This document shows positions 6,688-13,332 of a DNA stretch of 13,332 nucleotides, piece after piece; positions within the stretch are counted from its first letter, which is position 1; each line of letters begins with the position of its first letter. The translations under genes and the position numbers were made by a program. This stretch comes from CAYUYM01 sp964449305 (GTDB taxonomy: Bacteria > Bacteroidota > Ignavibacteria > SZUA-365 > CAYQST01), in assembly GCA_964449305.1 (NCBI GenBank), contig CAYUYM010000094.1:1-13332 (forward strand). Direction: 5' to 3'. The notes under the pieces are model-generated. The model was not told the origin of the DNA. It was given only the letters and a program-made list of their open reading frames with translations, and did no database searches.

Positions 6688-8670
6688 TCACCGCTCAATG
6701 ATGATGACCACAGTGCGGCAGAAGTTGCGGCCCTCGGGGATGTCGTTGTCGTAGAGGAGATGATCGCTTCCGATGGCCTCCACATGCACTGTCACATCGC
6801 GGGGCAGCGTGCCCAGGGCTGCCTGCACAGCGTCGCAGCGTTCACGCGCGAGGCGCCGGTTGAGCTCGGGATCGCCCGTCCTGTCGGCATACCCACGAAT
6901 GGTGATGTCCGCACCGGGTTCGATGGCCGATTTCACGAGGCCGATGATGCGGCTGTTCTCCGCACCCAGGGCCGACTTGTTGAACTCGAACAGGATGAGG
7001 TTGAAGCGGTCGATGCGGCGGTCGCCTGCGCGCTCGAATTCCTGCATGGTCCGCGTCTCGCGTTCCACACGGAAGCCAGCCTGCGCGGAACGCATCTGTC
7101 CCACCTTGTCGGTGATGTGCAACGTGGCGACCACATCGCTGCCGGCCTGCGGGGCGGTGAGTGAATCCAATGCCCATCGCAGATCACCTGGAAGCGATCC
7201 CTCACCCGATCGTGTGAACAGTGCGCGTTCACCCTGCCGCGCTTCGAGCGACCATGCCCGCAGGCCGCTCTCAGCAACCACCTGCGGAATGAAATCGACG
7301 GAGCAGTAGGCCACCGTCTGATACCCGTCCTGCTTGAGGATCGGAGCAAGAAGCGTGGGCGAGTCCGAGGAGATCTCCACGCGCCGCGCCTCCTCCTGCC
7401 CCTCCAGAAGCGTGGGATCGGGTGCCTCCTTCGGAAGGTTGCGCGTCCGGATGGTGATGCGCCTCGAAGCGATGCCCCAGGTGTCGACAAGATAGTCGCG
7501 CACGGCCTCCGCACGGCGCCGCGAGAGGGCGGTGTTGTTCTTCTCGGTGCCCTGCATGTTGTTGCACCCGGTGAGGGTGATCGTCGCCGCCTCGTCGAGG
7601 CGCATGCGCTCCCCGACGATGTTGAGCAGGTTGCCATAGTAGGTGAGCGTGTTGCCGGGAAGGGCGGCGCTGTTGAAGCTGCGCGTGTCGTTCCCGCTGA
7701 TGGGGCGCTGCGATGTGGCGGCGAGCTGTGCATCGTCCTGCCGGAAAAAGACATAGGGCAGCATGGGGAACAGCTCACGGCGGATGGTGTTTTCCACAAG
7801 GATCTTTGGCGCGGGAAGCGGGCTGTTGTCGGCAGCGAGAGCGCGCACCTTCAGTGACGCATCAATCGCAGGCAGGGGTGGCGGAGGTGGTGGTGGCGGC
7901 GGGGGAGCGGGAGTGGGCAGGCGGTAGAGCACGCCGGCTCCGAGGTACAGCATGCCCGGCAGCCAGCTCACGCCGCCGGAGAGTGAGGTGATCCCCGCCT
8001 GGAATCCGGCAAGCGGCATCACCGACCACGACGGTGACAGCGCCACCTCGTACGCCATGCCCGCGTTGAAACTCACCGCGATTCCCGCGCCATCAGGCAC
8101 GGCGCCGGATTCGGTGTTGCGTGTCCGCCGGCCGTTGCTGAACACATGGTCGTCGGGTTGCAGCAATGTTTCGCTCTGCGTGAAGTCGTTGGCGAGGAAG
8201 ATGCCGATGGAGGACCCGGTGAACACGGAAAGGGGCAGGTTGTCGAACAAACGAAAACGCAGCGTGGGACGGAGGTCCAGGAGTTGCGTGGAGGAAGCGA
8301 TGCGGTACTCCACGCGTGCCTGTTCGATGCCGCGCGGTGTGGTGACGGGACCGATGTCCTGCTCCTTCGTCAGCGTGGCGGAGATGTCGGAGTACACCAG
8401 CTCGATCCCGAGGTCCCATGCTTCGCCGAGAGTGAGCATCATGGCGGGACCAATGAAGAACCCCGTGCCGCGGCCATTGTCAAAGCCGTTGCAACAGGAG
8501 GGAATGCCTGGCAGCCCGGTGAACCCTGCGCGATGCATGTTCAGGTTCAGACCACCGACGACCCCCACCTGGGGGCGCGCTGTCGGTGCCTCCTTCTGCT
8601 GGCCGGAAGCCGACGAGATGAGGATGGTGGAACAGCACGCTGCAAGAATCAGCAGATGCACCTGGCGCAT
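6688..8670 (-). CDS. Outer-membrane protein with beta-barrel-like N-terminus and two OmpA-like domains
   Basis: 660 residues from the ATG at 8670, which starts a signal peptide (residues 1-~23, ending SASGQ); an ATG 15 codons upstream (8715) lacks a ribosome site and puts the hydrophobic core too far in. Residues ~33-250 look like a porin/PorT-type barrel, alternating and aromatic-rich, with a CCNGF cysteine pair at 59-63. A run of ten prolines (256-265) links to the periplasmic part. OmpA-like domain 1 (~305-435) has ALSRRRAEAV (R386) but N371 where peptidoglycan-binding OmpA proteins carry Asp. OmpA-like domain 2 (~553-660) has the normal GYADRTG (D596) and R611. The family role is anchoring the outer membrane to peptidoglycan. 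It probably heads an operon with the giant T9SS cargo 62 nt downstream, and could be its surface or periplasmic partner. An alternative lipoprotein reading (LAAC at 9-12) is less likely. Confidence 0.9.
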   Translation of the reverse strand: MRQVHLLILAACCSTILISSASGQQKEAPTARPQVGVVGGLNLNMHRAGFTGLPGIPSCCNGFDNGRGTGFFIGPAMMLTLGEAWDLGIELVYSDISATLTKEQDIGPVTTPRGIEQARVEYRIASSTQLLDLRPTLRFRLFDNLPLSVFTGSSIGIFLANDFTQSETLLQPDDHVFSNGRRTRNTESGAVPDGAGIAVSFNAGMAYEVALSPSWSVMPLAGFQAGITSLSGGVSWLPGMLYLGAGVLYRLPTPAPPPPPPPPPPLPAIDASLKVRALAADNSPLPAPKILVENTIRRELFPMLPYVFFRQDDAQLAATSQRPISGNDTRSFNSAALPGNTLTYYGNLLNIVGERMRLDEAATITLTGCNNMQGTEKNNTALSRRRAEAVRDYLVDTWGIASRRITIRTRNLPKEAPDPTLLEGQEEARRVEISSDSPTLLAPILKQDGYQTVAYCSVDFIPQVVAESGLRAWSLEARQGERALFTRSGEGSLPGDLRWALDSLTAPQAGSDVVATLHITDKVGQMRSAQAGFRVERETRTMQEFERAGDRRIDRFNLILFEFNKSALGAENSRIIGLVKSAIEPGADITIRGYADRTGDPELNRRLARERCDAVQAALGTLPRDVTVHVEAIGSDHLLYDNDIPEGRNFCRTVVIIIER

Positions 8671-8778
8671 GATGCCTTGCCGGTGGAGACGCGGGGAATG
8701 GGTGATGGAGATCATCGCGATGGAGTTTGGTGTGAAGCGCGGTTTGGGAGGCGGGTGTGCGAGGCGAAAATTCCACGC

Positions 8779-8786
8779 GAAAGATA
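8779..8786 (-). promoter_or_regulatory. Candidate Bacteroidota -7 box (TATCTTTC) for the OmpA-like gene
   Basis: Minus strand TATCTTTC matches TAnnTTTG in all fixed positions but the last, about 108 nt before the OmpA-like start. No TTTG/TTG is seen at the expected -33 distance, so only half the promoter is supported. Confidence 0.3.
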
Positions 8787-8802
8787 CACGAATTTTCTCC
8801 TG

Positions 8803-8814
8803 AATTCATGAATT
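8803..8814. repeat. 12-bp perfect palindrome AATTCATGAATT
   Basis: Self-complementary without a spacer, immediately upstream of the candidate left-facing -7 box at about the -33 position, where a regulator could control it. Confidence 0.45.
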
Positions 8815-8874
8815 ACGCCGGAAAAAGTGCCTTCTCTCATGCACCATGTCTCCCCGCCATTCATTGTGAGGATG

Positions 8875-8891
8875 GAACCGTATGTCGGTTC
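8875..8891. repeat. 17-bp inverted repeat GAACCG-N5-CGGTTC
   Basis: Six-base arms (8875-8880 and 8886-8891) are exact reverse complements around TATGT. The size suits a dimeric regulator. It lies near the middle of the divergent region and so could serve either gene. Confidence 0.45.
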
Positions 8892-9011
8892 GTGAAAATG
8901 AAAGAAACACCCTCTCCGAAAACATGACATCGTCTATGCATATGAAGTAACACCGCGGGGATGTAAATTGTCCTCTCGAAAATCGGACCATCATCACGGA
9001 GTACTTCATAC

Positions 9012-12000
9012 ATGAAATTGACACGCCTGTTTTCGCTCTCCCTCATCCTCCTCATGTGCCCTTTCGCCGGGTTGCATGCCCAGACCCCGGAGGGGGGGGA
9101 TGCCTTCACCACGGGGACGGTGAACCTCCCGACCGAGAGTGTGACCTCGGACTATGAACGGCTGATCAGGGATGCGCAGCAGCGTGGCAACGTGTCGCCC
9201 CGGTTCGCCGAGTTTCGCAGCGTCCATGGAGCATGGAACGCCTTCTGGGATGAATGGACAGGCACCCCATACCGGCTCTTTGGTGAGGGCATTGCCACGG
9301 GCGAATCCGTCACGGAGGACAACGTGGAACGCATCTCCCGCAGGGTCATCGCCGAATGCCGCAGCCTCCTGGGCTGCCCCGACGACCAGATCGCCTTCGT
9401 GAGTGCCAATGAATATGACGGAAAGTGGAATGTCCTCTTCACGCAGCGCTACAAGGGGCTTCCCGTGCTGTTCTCCGATGTCATCGTCCGCCTGACCTCA
9501 GAGGGGCGCGTGCCGATGCTCGGCTCGGAATACTACAGCGACATCACTGTCAGCACCACACCGTCGATGACCCGGACGGATGCGCAGGCGGCTGCACTCA
9601 AGGGACTCGATCTCACGAATGTTGCGCCGCTCGAATTCGAGCACCAGGGGCTCTGCATCCTGCCAGTGCGCAGCCTCGCCGGAGTCTCCTTTCACCTCGC
9701 CTGGCAGATGGTTGTTTCCGTGGACCCGACGCATATCTGGAACACCTGGGTGGATGCCCATTCCGGCAGGGTGCTGTGGAGATGGAACCAGGTGCGCGAC
9801 GGCATCGATGGCACCGTGACTGGCAGCGTGCGTGTCAGCTCGGTTCAGGATGCGCCGACCACCAATCTCATGCCGGATCTGACAGTGAAGGTCAATGGCA
9901 ACTCCGTGACGACGGATGCAGCAGGCTATTTCTCGACCACATACTCCGGAACCGTGACGGCATCGCTCACCGGCCCCTATGTGAAGGTCATGCGACAGAA
10001 CGGCACCAATGCCAGCATCACCATGACGGTCCCGAGCGGTGGAACGGCACTCATCAACTGGACGAACAGCAACAGCCTCGCAGAGGAACGTTCGGCCTTT
10101 TATCACGTCGCCCGCGCGCACCGGTACATCAAGACGCTCGACAATGGCTGCACCGCCATGGACTACCAGGTTCAGGCGAAGGTGAATGTCACCGGCGTCT
10201 GCAACGCCTTCTGGGATGGCACAAACCTCAACTTCTACCAATCCGGCACGGTGAGCGGCTCGGGCACCTGCCCGAACATGGCGGAACTGCCGGATGTGAT
10301 CTTCCACGAATATGGGCACGGCATCAATGACAAATTTTACAAACAGCTGGGAAAGACGTCCGGCATGACCAATACGGCCCTGCATGAGGGGCTCGCCGAC
10401 GCGAACTCGGCAATGATCCTGGATCGCTCGCAGATGGGCGTGGGCTTCTGGGGTGCGGGCACCATTCTCCGTGACAACAACAACACCCGGAAGTACCCGG
10501 ACGACATCACCGGGGAATCGCACAACGACGGGGAGATCCTCGCCGGGGCGATATGGGAGATGCGCAAGTCGCTTCCCCTGTCGGTGTGCGAGCACCTTGT
10601 GCACTATGCCAAACGCGGACTCCCGGATGATTCAAACACGGGCAAGGCCTATGTGAAGTACTTCATCGAGGTGCTCGAAGCCGACGACAACGACGGCAAC
10701 CTTGCCAACGGCACCCCCAACTCCGCTCAGATCGTCCCCGCCTTCGCCCTCCATGGCATCCCGTCCGGCATGTTCACGATCACCCACACGGCGGTGGATG
10801 CCGCAGCCGCGGGAGCCGCGATTCCATTGACCGCGACGGTTGTTTCACCCATGGCACCGCTCGCCACGAGCCTGGTCCGCATCCACCACCGTACCGGAGC
10901 CACTGGCACGTGGTACACGACGGACATGTCCAAGGTGTCTGGAACCGTCACTGCCACCTCCAACTGGAGCGGATCCATTCCCGGCCAGCAGGCCGGGCAG
11001 ATCATCGATTACTACATCGAGGTCACCGAGTCCTTCGGAAGCTCGATCACGTATCCCTCGCGTGGTGCCGCTGCGCCGTTCCGCATCCTCGTCGGTTTCA
11101 CAACCCACATCCTGTACAACTTCGAGACGGCGGCAGGCTGGGCGGCCGATCAGGGTGACGATGCATCAACCGGCAAATGGATCAACGCAACACCCATCGG
11201 TTCCTATGTCAGCACCGCACCGGTGCAGACCAATGCCGATCATTCCGCCACCGGGACAAAATGCTGGGTGACGGCCAACGCCACAGCAGGCGCCGATCCG
11301 GGGACCGCCGACGTGGACGACGGGACCACCACGCTCAACTCACCGGTGTTCTCGCTCGCCGGCCTCAACGAACCGGTCATCCGCTACTACGCCTGGTATA
11401 CGAACAACATGGGTGCATCGCCTTCCACGGACTACTTCATCGTGCAGATCTCCAACGATGGCGGGGGATCATGGACCGACATTTACAATTCCATGGAGAG
11501 CTTCACCGAATGGCGCGGTTTCATCGTGCCCGTCTCCACCTTCGTGACGCCGACGGCCACCATGCGCCTGCGCTTCATCGCCTCCGATGCCGACCCCCAG
11601 TCGCTTGTCGAAGCCGCCGTGGACGACGTGGAGATCCTCTACGCGCAGAGTCTTCCGGTCGAACTGTCGAGCCTGTCGGCTTCACGCACCGGGCGTGAGG
11701 TGAGTGTGTCATGGACCACGGAGTCGGAGGTGAACAACGCCGGATTCGATGTGGAGTACCGCATCGACGGAACCGGGGATTGGCAGCGCGCGGGCTTCGT
11801 TCCGGGGCATGCCACGACCACCGAACGCAGCCACTATCATTTCACCTTCGGGGAAGCTGGCGGGCTGGCACTGCAGATCCGTCTGAAGCAGATGGACATC
11901 GACGGCAGCATCACCCACTCGCCGGTGGTGCTGGTCCAGGCGATGGCACGGCGGTTTGAGCTGACTGGAAACCACCCGAATCCGTTCAGCGGAACGACAA

Positions 12001-12209
12001 CAGTTGAATTCACACTTCCCAGTGAGGGCTCCGTGCGTATCCACGTCCGCAATGTGCTGGGGCAGACTGTGTTGGTGCGGGAGAGCGCCCACATGGAGAC
12101 CGGCGTTCACGCCATACCACTCGACCTCCATGGCCTGCCATCAGGGATGTACACCTGCGAGGTGGAGGCGCTGGGAACGCGCGCCTTCCACACCATGACT
12201 CTGCGCTGA
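9012..12209 (+). CDS. T9SS-secreted M36/fungalysin-like zinc metallopeptidase
   Basis: 1065 residues. Signal peptide at 1-~23. Residues ~85-255 match an FTP/PepSY-type propeptide (GLPVLFSDVIVRL, SFHLAWQMVV, then WVDAHSGRVLWRWN). A small carboxypeptidase-regulatory-like beta domain follows at ~264-340. The gluzincin catalytic domain at ~355-585 has H432-E433-Y-G-H436, the downstream glutamate ligand in HEGLAD (E459), and SHNDGEILAGAIWE (H504-E517), as in M36 peptidases. Then an Ig-like domain (~586-695), a jelly-roll/MAM-like domain (~700-878), a PVELSSLSA FN3-like linker domain (~881-977) and a T9SS sorting domain (~982-1065, NHPNPFSG and LPSGMYT). It probably degrades extracellular protein after propeptide removal; the substrate is unknown. 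GGAG lies 10 nt before the ATG. An intrinsic terminator follows 45 nt after the stop, so it is likely a single-gene transcript. All catalytic residues expected are present. Confidence 0.93.
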   Translation: MKLTRLFSLSLILLMCPFAGLHAQTPEGGDAFTTGTVNLPTESVTSDYERLIRDAQQRGNVSPRFAEFRSVHGAWNAFWDEWTGTPYRLFGEGIATGESVTEDNVERISRRVIAECRSLLGCPDDQIAFVSANEYDGKWNVLFTQRYKGLPVLFSDVIVRLTSEGRVPMLGSEYYSDITVSTTPSMTRTDAQAAALKGLDLTNVAPLEFEHQGLCILPVRSLAGVSFHLAWQMVVSVDPTHIWNTWVDAHSGRVLWRWNQVRDGIDGTVTGSVRVSSVQDAPTTNLMPDLTVKVNGNSVTTDAAGYFSTTYSGTVTASLTGPYVKVMRQNGTNASITMTVPSGGTALINWTNSNSLAEERSAFYHVARAHRYIKTLDNGCTAMDYQVQAKVNVTGVCNAFWDGTNLNFYQSGTVSGSGTCPNMAELPDVIFHEYGHGINDKFYKQLGKTSGMTNTALHEGLADANSAMILDRSQMGVGFWGAGTILRDNNNTRKYPDDITGESHNDGEILAGAIWEMRKSLPLSVCEHLVHYAKRGLPDDSNTGKAYVKYFIEVLEADDNDGNLANGTPNSAQIVPAFALHGIPSGMFTITHTAVDAAAAGAAIPLTATVVSPMAPLATSLVRIHHRTGATGTWYTTDMSKVSGTVTATSNWSGSIPGQQAGQIIDYYIEVTESFGSSITYPSRGAAAPFRILVGFTTHILYNFETAAGWAADQGDDASTGKWINATPIGSYVSTAPVQTNADHSATGTKCWVTANATAGADPGTADVDDGTTTLNSPVFSLAGLNEPVIRYYAWYTNNMGASPSTDYFIVQISNDGGGSWTDIYNSMESFTEWRGFIVPVSTFVTPTATMRLRFIASDADPQSLVEAAVDDVEILYAQSLPVELSSLSASRTGREVSVSWTTESEVNNAGFDVEYRIDGTGDWQRAGFVPGHATTTERSHYHFTFGEAGGLALQIRLKQMDIDGSITHSPVVLVQAMARRFELTGNHPNPFSGTTTVEFTLPSEGSVRIHVRNVLGQTVLVRESAHMETGVHAIPLDLHGLPSGMYTCEVEALGTRAFHTMTLR

Positions 12210-12254
12210 ACCCTTTCGCAGGGATCGCTCATCACATGCATTGTCCGGCATCAC

Positions 12255-12281
12255 AGGCCCCGCTCGCTGCGGGGCCTTTTT
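12255..12281 (+). terminator. Rho-independent terminator of the peptidase gene
   Basis: AGGCCCCGC (12255-12263), loop TCGCT, GCGGGGCCT (12269-12277): a perfect 9-bp GC-rich stem running into five T residues (12277-12281). It starts 46 nt after the peptidase stop. Confidence 0.9.
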
Positions 12282-12316
12282 GAGCCGGGCCATCCACTCC
12301 AGGAGAAGCGACGATC

Positions 12317-12934
12317 ATGAACGATGCCCCATTTCTTGCCGTTGCCGCCCTTGCCGCCTACCTCATCGGATCCATCCCGACGGCATGGCTCCTGGTCCGC
12401 CGGGCCATGGGCCGGGATCTCCGCGAGGAGGGAAGCGGGAACATTGGCGCGCTGAATGCCTTTGAGGTGTCGCGATCCCGAAAGGTCGGCATTACCGTGC
12501 TCCTCATCGATCTTGTCAAGGGCGCCGTTCCCATGCTTCTGGTTGGCTGGGTGGTGCCGGATCACGCGATGGTTGCAGGCACCGCCTACATCGCCCTCGT
12601 GGCGGGCCACAACTTTTCCCCATGGATCGGATTCCGGGGCGGGCGTGGTCTCGCACCAGCGGCGGGGGCTTCACTCGTCTTCAATCCCCATCTGCTCATC
12701 ATGTGGGCGCTCATGTGGGTCGTGACCTTTGTCCCACGCCGGCGCGTGCATGATGGGAATCTGGGCGCGACACTGCTCGCACCGGTCCTCCTAGCAGGCC
12801 TTGCCTGGCGCGGATGGGGGATCACCGGACTCGCCGTTCCCACATTTCTCGATGCAGGGGTCGGGGCTCTCGTCTGTCTCCTCATCCTCATCGCCCATCG
12901 GAATGTGATCGCGGACATGTTCCGGCGTGCCTAG
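12317..12934 (+). CDS. plsY: PlsY-type glycerol-3-phosphate acyltransferase (divergent)
   Basis: 205 residues, the family's usual length, with five to six hydrophobic segments (about 5-28, 57-79, 85-97, 123-139, 150-172, 180-194). By family knowledge PlsY transfers an acyl group from acyl-phosphate to glycerol-3-phosphate at the inner membrane, the first step of phospholipid synthesis. The three family motifs are visible: GSIPTAWL (18-25), GSGNIGALN (39-47) and GHNFSPWIGFRGGRG (97-111), plus AHRNV near the C-terminus. Unlike textbook PlsY, GATN reads GALN, the following Arg is Glu (E50), and both lysines of FKGGKG are arginine. AGGAG (12301-12305) precedes the ATG by 11 nt. Only 35 bp separate the start from the upstream terminator, so its promoter is not obvious; transcription may begin within or before the terminator, or rely on read-through. 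Confidence 0.9.
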   Translation: MNDAPFLAVAALAAYLIGSIPTAWLLVRRAMGRDLREEGSGNIGALNAFEVSRSRKVGITVLLIDLVKGAVPMLLVGWVVPDHAMVAGTAYIALVAGHNFSPWIGFRGGRGLAPAAGASLVFNPHLLIMWALMWVVTFVPRRRVHDGNLGATLLAPVLLAGLAWRGWGITGLAVPTFLDAGVGALVCLLILIAHRNVIADMFRRA

Positions 12935-12966
12935 TTTGGCAATTTTCCGCAATTCCACTACCTTCC
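12935..12966 (+). promoter_or_regulatory. Candidate Bacteroidota-type promoter before the DsbD-N-like gene
   Basis: TTTG (12935-12938) directly after the plsY stop, then 20 nt, then TACCTTCC (12959-12966), resembling TTTG-N19-TAnnTTTG with the last two positions off. It would start transcription close to 12972, very near or at the first possible start codon. Confidence 0.3.
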
Positions 12967-12995
12967 ACACCATGCTCCACAGCCCGCAGAGACCC

Positions 12996-13332
12996 ATGCA
13001 CCGCACCCGACTCCACCGCACCATCCTCCTGGCAACACTCCTGTTTCTGTCAGCCACCAGCTTCATCCGTGCCGAGGACGCCGCCACATGGTCGGCCAAA
13101 ACGGCCAAGTCGACCTACAAGAAGGGGGAACCGGTCACCATCCTGCTCTCCGCGAAGCTGACACCGGGCTGGCACATCTATTCGGTCACCCCCATGGCTG
13201 ATGGCCCGGTTGCCACAACCATTCGTTTCGGGAAGGGGGCAGTCCTTGCCGTTGCCGGGAGGATTCGTCAGCCAAAACCCGTGTCGAAATACGACGCGAA
13301 TTTCGGTGTCAACACCGAGTACTTCGAGAAGG
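12996..13332 (+). CDS. Secreted DsbD N-terminal-domain-like protein, partial
   Basis: Open to the window end, 112 residues seen from the ATG at 12996; an in-frame ATG at 12972 adds eight residues, and neither start has a good ribosome site. I prefer 12996 because it gives a compact signal peptide (Arg-rich start, hydrophobic 10-21, cleavage likely after IRA at ~26). The mature start reads TWSAKTAKSTYKKGEPV, then LTPGWHIYSVTPMADGPVAT, then a segment with KYDANFGVNTEYFEK. The GWHIYS and following GP.AT pattern is characteristic of the periplasmic N-terminal (alpha) domain of DsbD, thiol:disulfide interchange proteins. Whether the membrane and thioredoxin domains follow, or this is a stand-alone domain, lies outside the window. 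The DsbD cysteine pair is not reached. Gap to plsY is 61 nt, same strand, so co-transcription is possible. Confidence 0.75.
   Translation, partial: MHRTRLHRTILLATLLFLSATSFIRAEDAATWSAKTAKSTYKKGEPVTILLSAKLTPGWHIYSVTPMADGPVATTIRFGKGAVLAVAGRIRQPKPVSKYDANFGVNTEYFEK

Larger units (their letters stand above)
8671..9011. other. Divergent intergenic control region (341 bp)
   Basis: Separates the minus-strand OmpA-like gene from the plus-strand peptidase gene. Part of it (about 8765-8975) is clearly richer in A/T than the genes. It holds a Bacteroidota-type -7-like box facing left (8779-8786), a 12-bp perfect palindrome (8803-8814) and a 17-bp inverted repeat (8875-8891). Facing right, only a weak TAAATTG (8964-8970) resembles a -7 box. 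GGAG at 8998-9001, 10 nt before ATG 9012, is the peptidase ribosome site. Several short open frames cross it, but none has protein-like composition or a ribosome site. Confidence 0.6.

Noticed and set aside
6626..6691. GTG start at 6691 for the giant protein, overlapping the OmpA stop
   Set aside because: It would put 22 Pro/His/Arg-rich residues before a complete signal peptide.
8635..8670. Lipoprotein signal (LAAC) at the OmpA-like N-terminus
   Set aside because: The hydrophobic core before the cysteine would be too short and a normal signal-peptidase I site follows at about residue 23; kept only as an alternative.
8712..9112. Several short minus-strand frames across the divergent intergenic region
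   Set aside because: They overlap each other and the peptidase start, lack ribosome sites and show no protein-like pattern.
9498..10604. 368-codon open frame on the minus strand inside the peptidase gene
   Set aside because: It is opposite a clear FTP/HEYGH peptidase coding sequence, has His/Arg/Gly-skewed composition and no recognizable motif or ribosome site; long antisense frames are expected at this GC content.
1..13332. CRISPR arrays, tRNA/rRNA genes, insertion sequences, phage or toxin-antitoxin genes
   Set aside because: Both strands were read for these by eye; no regularly spaced repeats, cloverleaf-like sequences, transposase motifs or terminal inverted repeats were noticed.

Overview
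This GC-rich window most likely comes from a member of the Bacteroidota/Chlorobiota (FCB) lineage. Two large secreted proteins end in type IX secretion (T9SS) C-terminal sorting domains, a tiny very basic AURKAIP1/COX24-type ribosomal protein is present, and several envelope proteins have the Ig/ASH and OmpA-like architectures common in that group. A high-GC Kapabacteria/Ignavibacteria-like organism is my best guess, but no rRNA is present to confirm it.

Left part (1-1456, all minus strand): a compact housekeeping run in the order HU/IHF-family DNA-binding protein, a zinc-ribbon/TPR membrane protein 6 nt behind it, a 31-residue AURKAIP1/COX24 (mS38/bS22-like) protein, and the N-terminal 63 residues of a HIT-family nucleotide hydrolase/transferase cut by the window edge. 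The two short genes were read directly from the reverse complement. Upstream of HU (1457-1642) lies a promoter region with a perfect 9-bp inverted repeat.

Central part (1643-8670, minus): a two-gene envelope unit. The upstream gene encodes an outer-membrane protein with a beta-barrel-like N-terminus, a ten-proline linker and two OmpA-like peptidoglycan-binding domains, the first lacking the usual key aspartate. 62 nt downstream starts a 1660-residue secreted giant: signal peptide, von Willebrand A domain with intact MIDAS, Ig-like modules, a seven-bladed WD40 propeller, a tandemly duplicated ~318-residue three-module ASH/choice-of-anchor unit with conserved cysteine spacing, a cohesin-like domain and a T9SS sorting domain. 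This pair is the most distinctive content of the window.

Right part (8671-13332, plus): a 341-bp divergent control region with two palindromes, a 1065-residue T9SS-secreted M36/fungalysin-like zinc metallopeptidase, a strong intrinsic terminator, a divergent PlsY-type glycerol-3-phosphate acyltransferase, and the beginning of a secreted DsbD-N-terminal-like protein that runs off the window. The theme is cell-envelope and surface biology, flanked by housekeeping genes. No tRNA, rRNA, CRISPR array, insertion sequence or phage gene was seen.
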